Below, piece by piece: positions 1 through 5,084 of a DNA stretch of 7,615 bases. Position numbers and translations under genes: made by a program. The notes under the pieces are model-generated. The model had not been told where the DNA came from, searched no databases, and saw only the letters and a program-made list of their open reading frames with translations. Each line of letters begins with the position of its first letter. Within the stretch, counting starts at the first letter, position 1. Source of the stretch: Acidobacteriota bacterium (GTDB lineage Bacteria; Acidobacteriota; Vicinamibacteria; Marinacidobacterales; SMYC01); assembly GCA_029263435.1 (NCBI GenBank), contig JAJCXL010000571.1, forward strand, positions 1-7,615. Reading direction: 5' to 3'.

Positions 1-1
1 G

Positions 2-481
2 TTTGGGCGACTCGTGGGCCTGTGGCGCGTGGAGGTCGAGATCGCGAGGCGCTCCGGCGGCTGGCAGAAGAGCGAGCCCGGAATCTGGGCATGGAAGTAC
101 ACGCTCGACGGCTTCGCGGTGAGCGACCTGTGGCTCCAAGCGTCAGACGCGCTCCCCATTTACATGAAGGATCTAGGGCGTGATTACCTCCTGAGCTCGA
201 ACCGTGTCTTCGACATTTCGAGCAAGAAGTGGCGGGTCGCGTGGATGGCGAATGGCGCGGGCGCAGGCCAAGGTGCTGACTTCGGGACGTTCACCGCCGC
301 GCTCGAAGACGAAGCGATCGTGATGCGCTCGCCCAAGGAGCCGGGAGGTTACGGGTCGCAGCGGGTTGTGTTCGACGCCTTCACCGACACCTCGTTCGAA
401 TGGAGAAGCGAGTACTCGACCGACGATGGAACGACGTGGCAAACGGTGATGCGCATGAGCGCCACCCGGATCGAGGACTAG
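2..481 (+). CDS. DUF1579-like protein, 5' end outside the window
   Basis: The frame is open from base 2 to a TAG at 479-481, giving 159 visible residues. The upstream residues FGRLVG continue naturally into LWRVEV, so the gene very probably begins before the window and the GTG at 14 is not its true start. The pattern is that of DUF1579/lipocalin-like domains of unknown function: an opening LVGxW motif, WAWKYTLDGFAVSDLW in the first third, NRVFDISSKKWRVAW in the middle, and a closing SFEWRSEYSTDDGTTW followed by MSATR. These proteins are thought to fold as a small beta-barrel; no reaction is established. No membrane segment is visible, and a signal peptide cannot be judged because the N-terminus is missing. 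The next gene starts one base after this stop, so the two are probably co-transcribed. The family call rests on motif memory, not a search. Confidence 0.6.
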   Translation, partial: FGRLVGLWRVEVEIARRSGGWQKSEPGIWAWKYTLDGFAVSDLWLQASDALPIYMKDLGRDYLLSSNRVFDISSKKWRVAWMANGAGAGQGADFGTFTAALEDEAIVMRSPKEPGGYGSQRVVFDAFTDTSFEWRSEYSTDDGTTWQTVMRMSATRIED

Positions 482-482
482 G

Positions 483-1034
483 GTGAGCGGAACCGAGCGG
501 AGAACGGGTGCTTTCGTCCGACACCCTCTCCTGTGGGGCGCGGGGTTGGGTGCCGCCGCGGTGGCCTGCATCCAGATCTTGACGTGGGTTGGGCTGGGTC
601 TGACGTTTTGGACCTATACCTCAACTTTCCTCATGGTGCTCGTGTTCTCCATCCTGGCCGCGCGATCGCTTCGGATCGATCTCGGGTCGCAACCCCGCTT
701 GTGGCAAGTGGCCTGGATGGTCCTCGTGATGGTGCTTGTCTGCCGAGTGATCTACCAGAGTTATATGTTCGTCTACATCAACTACGTCGATCCCACCTGG
801 GTCGAGACGGTGGCCGAATCTTGGAGTGCCGATCTCAGAGCAGCGGGCAAGTCGGAAGACGAGATCCTCGCGAGGATCTCAGACTTCCGCAATCAGTGGC
901 GGACGAGCTATGTCTTCTCGACTGGAATCGTTCGCTACAGTGCCGCCCCGTTCATCCTGGGTCTCTTGGCGGCGTCCGCGAGCCTAGTGCCAAACCGACT
1001 GCGTCGCTCGTACGAACGCGGACGAACGGACTAG
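483..1034 (+). CDS. DUF4199-like integral membrane protein
   Basis: This 183-residue inner-membrane protein has unknown function. Hydrophobic segments lie at about residues 17-38, 41-61, 74-97 and 145-169, so four transmembrane helices are likely. Between helices three and four is a polar stretch, about residues 98-140, with VYINYVDPTWVETV and then a charged amphipathic run containing AAGKSEDEILARI. That order (IDPxW/Y, then 'aGxSeeEi') resembles DUF4199 proteins, which are of similar length. The start is GTG at 483. A GAGGA at 473-477, inside the last codons of the preceding gene, stands 5 bases upstream, which suggests translational coupling. The C-terminus is basic (NRLRRSYERGR). The TAG stop shares the bases CTAG with the stop of the convergent gene. 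The membrane topology is well supported; the family name is moderately sure. Confidence 0.65.
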   Translation: MSGTERRTGAFVRHPLLWGAGLGAAAVACIQILTWVGLGLTFWTYTSTFLMVLVFSILAARSLRIDLGSQPRLWQVAWMVLVMVLVCRVIYQSYMFVYINYVDPTWVETVAESWSADLRAAGKSEDEILARISDFRNQWRTSYVFSTGIVRYSAAPFILGLLAASASLVPNRLRRSYERGRTD

Positions 1035-1699
1035 TTGAGCTCGCGGAATGGCCGAAGTCGGAGCCAGGCGGCCCCCAGCAACAAGAGGGCGGCCGTCGGC
1101 GGAATGGGCGCGGTCGCCCCGCGGTAGTACACGGCATCGATCCCCATCGAGTCTCCGCGCAAGGGAGCATGGGTGAGGGTTACCGAACTGAACGGCGCGC
1201 TCGCTAAGAATCCGACGAAAGCTTCGTTGCCATCCGGGAGCGGGCTCGTGAGTACGGAAGGAAAACTGTCACCGCCATCGGTCGTCAGTGACAAGGCGAA
1301 ACCGGATGTCGAATGATCCAGCGCGTCGGTCAGCGTCAAGCCGAACGCCGTCATGGGTCCTCCGAACGTGAACACGAGGTTGGGGCTGAGCTCTCGCTCT
1401 TGCCAAAGCACGTAGCGGCTACCGTCGGTGGCGTGCGCCGAATTGAATGGACCGTCGAGGACGCCAAGCAGAGTCGCCGCGGTGGTCATCGTGAAATCCG
1501 GCGTTCCAATCGAGCTCGTCACGGAAATACCGGTGACGGGTTGGGTCTCGAAGCTCTCGAAGCTCAGACCGCCCGCTGCGGCGACGAAATCGAGCTCGTT
1601 CAGAAACAGCGTCCCGCCAGCGGCCGTGTGAGCCGCGAAGATGGAAAACAGGCAAACAGCGAGCGCCGTTCGTTGACATCGTTCAACCCCGGTGCGCAT
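1031..1699 (-). CDS. PEP-CTERM/VPLPA-CTERM-like exported protein
   Basis: The 222-residue protein has a signal peptide at about residues 1-28 (basic MRTGVERCQR, hydrophobic ALAVCLFSIFAA, cleavage near TAAGG). The mature part is low in cysteine and rich in Gly, Ser, Thr and Phe, opening with FLNELDFVAAAGGLSFESF, a common beginning in PEP-CTERM proteins. The C-terminus has the tripartite sorting layout: PIPPTA at 198-203, a short hydrophobic stretch ALLLLGAAW, then basic RLRPFR. In the known system an exosortase cuts such tails during export, often in cells making exopolysaccharide; no exosortase gene is in the window. The core looks like a beta-sandwich, with no catalytic motif. I chose the ATG at 1699 over an in-frame ATG at 1732 because GAGAGGGGAG stands 5 bases upstream of it and the residues after it form the signal peptide. 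Confidence 0.7.
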   Translation of the reverse strand: MRTGVERCQRTALAVCLFSIFAAHTAAGGTLFLNELDFVAAAGGLSFESFETQPVTGISVTSSIGTPDFTMTTAATLLGVLDGPFNSAHATDGSRYVLWQERELSPNLVFTFGGPMTAFGLTLTDALDHSTSGFALSLTTDGGDSFPSVLTSPLPDGNEAFVGFLASAPFSSVTLTHAPLRGDSMGIDAVYYRGATAPIPPTAALLLLGAAWLRLRPFRELN

Positions 1700-1704
1700 G
1701 ACGA

Positions 1705-1711
1705 CTCCCCT
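1705..1711 (-). promoter_or_regulatory. Ribosome binding site that fixes the start of the PEP-CTERM-like gene
   Basis: On the minus strand the bases read AGGGGAG, inside a longer purine run GAGAGGGGAG, followed by 5 bases and then the ATG at 1699. This strong Shine-Dalgarno match favours that ATG over the upstream in-frame ATG at 1732. Confidence 0.7.
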
Positions 1712-1712
1712 C

Positions 1713-1727
1713 TCGGACACCGTCCGA
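1713..1727. promoter_or_regulatory. Perfect 6-3-6 inverted repeat just upstream of the ribosome binding site
   Basis: TCGGAC, a 3-base spacer ACC, then GTCCGA form a perfect inverted repeat 2 bases upstream of the Shine-Dalgarno sequence of the PEP-CTERM-like gene. It could be a protein-binding site or a small leader hairpin affecting translation. No clear promoter was found between it and the ggt-family stop at 1821, so its position relative to the transcription start is unknown. The symmetry is observed; its role is inferred. Confidence 0.35.
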
Positions 1728-1820
1728 CTCAATCCAACCCACTTTCAGGATGAACGACGGGAGGCGACCGGTCAAACAGATCGATGAGACGTGGCCTCGT
1801 GCAGCCACACTCGAGCGAGC

Positions 1821-3617
1821 TCAGTAACCGACGGCGTAGGCGCCGCGGCGAGGATCGGCGCCGGCGAGCCAAGCGCCAGTGGCGAGATCCTTCAAGATCC
1901 CTTGCATGCTACCGAGAGCCCAGCCATCCGCGAGCTCGACCTCGTGCCCGAGTGCCTTTAGTCCGGAGACCGCCGACGCATCGATGCGGTTCTCGATGCG
2001 AACCATCACCTTCGAGCCTGCGCGGTAGAAGTTCGGCTCGGCGACGAGGCTGATCCTGGCCGCTTCGAGGGCCTCTTGGATCGGCATCTCGAAGTCCAGG
2101 ATGTTGAGAAGCACTTGAAACTGGGTTTGGCCGATGGTCTCGCCGCCCGGCGTACCGACGGCCAAGATGGGCTCACCGTCTTTCATCACGAGGATGGGTG
2201 AGTTGTTGAGGATGGGGATCTGTCCCCCGCGAGCGTAGTTGACGTGCTCGGGATAGGGTGCGGTGGACCCGTGTCGGGTTCCGTTGTTGAAGGTGAGGCC
2301 GGTGCGCCCGACGACGACACTGGTGCCGAATCGGCTGCCGTGGGTGGGCGTGCACGCGACGGCGTTTCCGAACGCGTCGATGATGGAGAAGCTATCGGTG
2401 CTTCCGGGATAAGACCTCTCGTCGTCGGCGGCGATAGCCGCGTAGGGCTGGGGCGCGTCGTTCGTGGCCGGACCACGCGCGTCAGGCTCGGGGTAGGCCA
2501 TCGCCTGGCCGAGATCGATGCTTTGGGACCGGGTTCGAGCGCGCGCTTTCGAGACCAACCAATCGGTGGGTTGCTCGCTCTTGTTCGGGTCGGCGACCAC
2601 GCTGTAGATGTCGGCTTTGGCGAGCTTGATGGCTTCGGCGATGACGTGAAGGGTCTCCGGCGAGTTGTGACCCATGGACGCGATGTCGAAGCGCTCGACG
2701 AGATTCAATTGCAGGACGACCTCGAGCCCACCTCGCGACGTCGTCGGGGTGGTGTAGACGTCGTAGCCCCGATAGTGGGTGTGGACGGGCTCGGCCCAAA
2801 TGGGCTCATAGGCGGCGAAGTCGTCGAGAGTGAACAGGCCGTCGTTCTGCTCATAGAATCGAGCCATCTCGTGAGCGAGGTCGCCTTTGTAGAACCGATC
2901 GAACGCGGCCTGCAAAGCTTCTGAGCGAGACTTTCCTTGTTTGAGCGCGCGCTGTTCGGCGTCGACGAGCTTGTGAAACGTCCCCGCGAGGTCGGACCTC
3001 CGCACGCTTTCGTTCGGAGACGGCGCATTGCCGTCGAGCAAGAACTCGCGTCGGCTCGAATCGTATTTTCGAAAGAGGTCGATCTCCGCTTCGATCGCGC
3101 CGACGACGGAGGCCTCGATGGGATGGCCGTTCTCGGCATAGTCGATCGCGGGGGCCAAGACCTCCGCGAGACTCATGGTCCCGAAGCGCTCGAGTGCTAC
3201 GACCCATCCTCCGAAAAGTCCCGGGACGACGCCGGCATAGATCCCTTTGGCGAGCTCATCCGCGGTGCGTTTGGAAGCATCGAGGGCAGCGGGAGCGGCT
3301 CCGGTGGCGTTGAGGGAGTAGACCTGGTGCGTGGCGCTGTCATAGATGGTGAAAAAGCCGTTGCCGCCGGCCCCGGACATCTGAGGGCGGACGACGTTGA
3401 GGGTCGCGAGGGTCGCGATCGAGGCGTCGATGGCGTTTCCACCCGCCAGCAGCATGCGGAGGCCCGCGGTGGCCGCGAGCGGATGGCCCGCCGAGACGAG
3501 ACCGTGAGTGCCCGGCACCGCCGGGCGTCCGGCCTTCCTCTCCTGGGCGTTCAGGGACCAAGTCGCGAACGAGAGGGCGACGGTGATGACGAGGCACGTG
3601 GTTCGAGACGTTCTCAT
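1821..3617 (-). CDS. Gamma-glutamyltransferase-family Ntn hydrolase, exported
   Basis: The 598-residue precursor has a signal peptide at about 1-24 (cleavage near SLNA/Q), so it should act in the periplasm. Family members autocleave into large and small subunits, and the new N-terminal threonine is the nucleophile. Visible landmarks: GLVSAGHPLAA at 39-49 and AGGNAIDASIA at 58-68; QMSGAGGNGFF at 79-89; the cleavage region GSTDSFSIID with the likely catalytic Thr407; a second threonine, Thr425, where E. coli GGT has its activating Thr409; and TPGGE at 489-493. Length is typical of full GGT. Residues that hold the gamma-glutamyl group in E. coli seem absent: Arg114 falls in SLNATGAAP, Gln430/Asp433 fall on Gly446/His449, and the Ser pair falls in ILNNSP. 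Substrate is therefore uncertain, and it may be an acylase or hydrolase of other amides. Start: ATG at 3617 with GGAGGG 4 bases upstream. No terminator was found after the stop. Confidence 0.88.
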   Translation of the reverse strand: MRTSRTTCLVITVALSFATWSLNAQERKAGRPAVPGTHGLVSAGHPLAATAGLRMLLAGGNAIDASIATLATLNVVRPQMSGAGGNGFFTIYDSATHQVYSLNATGAAPAALDASKRTADELAKGIYAGVVPGLFGGWVVALERFGTMSLAEVLAPAIDYAENGHPIEASVVGAIEAEIDLFRKYDSSRREFLLDGNAPSPNESVRRSDLAGTFHKLVDAEQRALKQGKSRSEALQAAFDRFYKGDLAHEMARFYEQNDGLFTLDDFAAYEPIWAEPVHTHYRGYDVYTTPTTSRGGLEVVLQLNLVERFDIASMGHNSPETLHVIAEAIKLAKADIYSVVADPNKSEQPTDWLVSKARARTRSQSIDLGQAMAYPEPDARGPATNDAPQPYAAIAADDERSYPGSTDSFSIIDAFGNAVACTPTHGSRFGTSVVVGRTGLTFNNGTRHGSTAPYPEHVNYARGGQIPILNNSPILVMKDGEPILAVGTPGGETIGQTQFQVLLNILDFEMPIQEALEAARISLVAEPNFYRAGSKVMVRIENRIDASAVSGLKALGHEVELADGWALGSMQGILKDLATGAWLAGADPRRGAYAVGY

Positions 3618-3638
3618 GGGACCCTCCGAGAGCGGGAA

Positions 3639-3652
3639 GCGGTAGGAACCGC
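3639..3652. promoter_or_regulatory. Perfect 5-4-5 inverted repeat at the expected ggt-family transcription start
   Basis: GCGGT, the spacer AGGA, then ACCGC are perfectly symmetric. The repeat covers the place where transcription of the minus-strand gene would start if the -10 at 3656-3661 is real. It could be an operator or a 5' leader hairpin. Short repeats like this also arise by chance in GC-rich DNA. Confidence 0.3.
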
Positions 3653-3655
3653 AAC

Positions 3656-3661
3656 ATTATA
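3656..3661 (-). promoter_or_regulatory. Candidate -10 element for the ggt-family gene
   Basis: The minus strand reads TATAAT, an exact sigma-70-type -10 hexamer in an otherwise GC-rich region. Transcription would begin near 3649 and leave a leader of about 30 bases before the ATG at 3617. At 16-18 bases upstream no convincing -35 is seen, at most 2 of 6 matches, so the promoter may need an activator. Confidence 0.45.
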
Positions 3662-3671
3662 TGTGAGGGGA

Positions 3672-3683
3672 GGTAAAGTTACC
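3672..3683. promoter_or_regulatory. Short palindrome GGTAA-AG-TTACC in the divergent control region
   Basis: Two perfect 5-base arms around AG sit between the divergent ggt-family and aminotransferase genes, where a -35 element of the minus-strand promoter would fall. The position suits an operator for a regulator acting on either gene. No regulator gene is in the window. Confidence 0.3.
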
Positions 3684-3718
3684 GTCCCCACGGCCGAACG
3701 AGGGTTCGTGAGGTTCGT

Positions 3719-5062
3719 ATGAGCGTAGTAAGCCGTCGCCGCGGTGTCGACTGTCCCGCGATCCATCTCAACCTCAACGTGCGAGGTCTTCCACTTTCGA
3801 GCACTCTGGCCATCAACGAACGGAGCGCTTCTCTGATCGCGTCCGGGCGGGATGTCATCAAGCTCGGCCTCGGACAGTCCCCGTTCCCGGTACCCGAGGT
3901 CGTCGTCGAAGCGCTCAGAGCCAACGCGCATCAGAAAGACTACCTACCGGTGCGAGGGCTCGGCCGACTCAGAGAAGCGGTGGCGTCGTATCACTCCAGG
4001 CGGCACGGCGTCGCGCGCTCGGGCGAGGACGTGCTCGTCGGCCCGGGCTCCAAGGAGCTGATGTTTCTGATTCAGCTCGTCTACTACGGGGACCTTTGTA
4101 TCCCGACGCCCTCGTGGGTCTCCTACGAGCCGCAGGCGCGCATCATCGGCCGGCAAGTCCGGTGGCTCCGAACGAGCGCCTCGAACAACTGGGGGCTTCA
4201 GCCGGAGGAGCTCGAAGCGCTCTGCAAAGAAGATCCGGATCGACCGAGGCTCGTCATTCTCAACTATCCGAATAATCCCACCGGCTACACCTACGGCATG
4301 GACAAGCTGCGCCGTCTCGCCGACGTCGCCAGACGCTACCGCGTCGTTCTTCTCTCGGACGAGATCTATGGCGAGCTTCAACACGACGGTGCCCACCGAT
4401 CGATCGCGGAGCTCTATCCCGAGGGAACGATCGTGAGCAGCGGCTTGAGTAAGTGGTGCGGCGCGGGGGGGTGGCGCCTGGGGACGTTCACGTTTCCGGA
4501 GAACTTGCGGTGGCTTCTCGATGCGATGGCCGCGGTCGCAAGCGAGACGTTCACGGCGACGTCCGCCCCGATTCAATTCGCGGCGATTCGCGCGTTCGAA
4601 GGGGGCGACGCGATCGAAGACTACCTCCATCAATGTCGTCGAATTCTGAGCGCTCTCGGCCGCGTATGCGCCGACACCTTGAGGCGTTCGGGAGCGACGG
4701 TGGGAGAGCCCGACGGAGCGTTCTATCTCTTTCCCGACTTTCGTCGGTTCCACAACCAAATGAGAGCCTACGGGGTGCACACCAGTCCTGAGTTATGCGC
4801 CCTGCTTCTCGAGGACACGGGTGTCGCCACTATCCCGGGCTCACATTTCGGGCGGCCCGAAGAAGAGCTCACGCTCCGGCTCGCCTATGTCGACTTCGAT
4901 GGCGCCCGGGCGCTCGAGCACGCCGCGCTCGCGCCTCCGGGTGCGCTCTCGGAAGCTTTCGTCCGCGAGCACTGCTCGCGAGTGGTTGGAGCGGTCGAGC
5001 GCATCGCCTCCTGGGCGGAGAGCCCCGGAGTGAGACAGACCCTTCGTCATCGCACCGCGTGA
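3719..5062 (+). CDS. PLP-dependent aminotransferase, class I/II (fold type I)
   Basis: The 447-residue cytoplasmic enzyme should transfer an amino group between an amino acid and a 2-oxo acid using pyridoxal phosphate. Class I/II motifs occur in order: LGLGQSPFPVP at 49-59; the phosphate-binding turn GPGSKELMF at 108-116; Trp133 in PTPSWVSYEPQA; NYPNNPTG at 182-189; LSDEIYGE at 212-219 with Asp214 and Tyr217; the Schiff-base lysine, Lys245, in SSGLSKWCGAGGWRLG; Arg253 in the same motif; and Arg387 in LTLRLAY, matching the arginine that binds the substrate carboxylate. It is about 40-50 residues longer than typical bacterial aspartate aminotransferases, through a basic N-terminal extension and a C-terminal tail. 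SKWCGAGGWR differs from the usual SKxFxMxGxR. Donor specificity cannot be read from sequence. GAGG lies 5 bases before the ATG. It ends 22 bases from the convergent gene, with no hairpin between. Confidence 0.9.
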   Translation: MSVVSRRRGVDCPAIHLNLNVRGLPLSSTLAINERSASLIASGRDVIKLGLGQSPFPVPEVVVEALRANAHQKDYLPVRGLGRLREAVASYHSRRHGVARSGEDVLVGPGSKELMFLIQLVYYGDLCIPTPSWVSYEPQARIIGRQVRWLRTSASNNWGLQPEELEALCKEDPDRPRLVILNYPNNPTGYTYGMDKLRRLADVARRYRVVLLSDEIYGELQHDGAHRSIAELYPEGTIVSSGLSKWCGAGGWRLGTFTFPENLRWLLDAMAAVASETFTATSAPIQFAAIRAFEGGDAIEDYLHQCRRILSALGRVCADTLRRSGATVGEPDGAFYLFPDFRRFHNQMRAYGVHTSPELCALLLEDTGVATIPGSHFGRPEEELTLRLAYVDFDGARALEHAALAPPGALSEAFVREHCSRVVGAVERIASWAESPGVRQTLRHRTA

Positions 5063-5084
5063 CGCTTTCGTCCGTGCCGGCGAA

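Noticed and set aside
533..1207. A 224-residue plus-strand frame overlapping the DUF4199-like gene
   Set aside because: It overlaps a better frame with clear membrane segments and a coupled start, and continues antisense to the PEP-CTERM-like gene.
1700..1732. An 11-residue longer start for the PEP-CTERM-like gene at 1732
   Set aside because: No ribosome site was noted for it, while the ATG at 1699 has a strong one and begins a normal signal peptide.
1791..1808. Possible terminator hairpin after the ggt-family gene
   Set aside because: Only a 5-base stem with an 8-base loop, and no T run on the transcript side.
3703..3718. Direct repeat GGTTCGT, twice with a 9-base period, before the aminotransferase start
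   Set aside because: It is short, has only two copies, and overlaps the ribosome binding site; chance is the simplest explanation.
2244..3722. Two long plus-strand open frames (2244-2924 and 2937-3722) opposite the ggt-family gene
   Set aside because: They lie antisense to a gene with clear family motifs, their translations are rich in Gly, Arg, Val and Asp as expected from GC-rich shadow frames, and the second runs through the control region into the aminotransferase start.
3944..4780. A 278-residue minus-strand open frame opposite the aminotransferase
   Set aside because: It is wholly inside a gene whose catalytic motifs are intact. The translation is Arg-rich without recognisable domains, so it is a shadow of codon bias.
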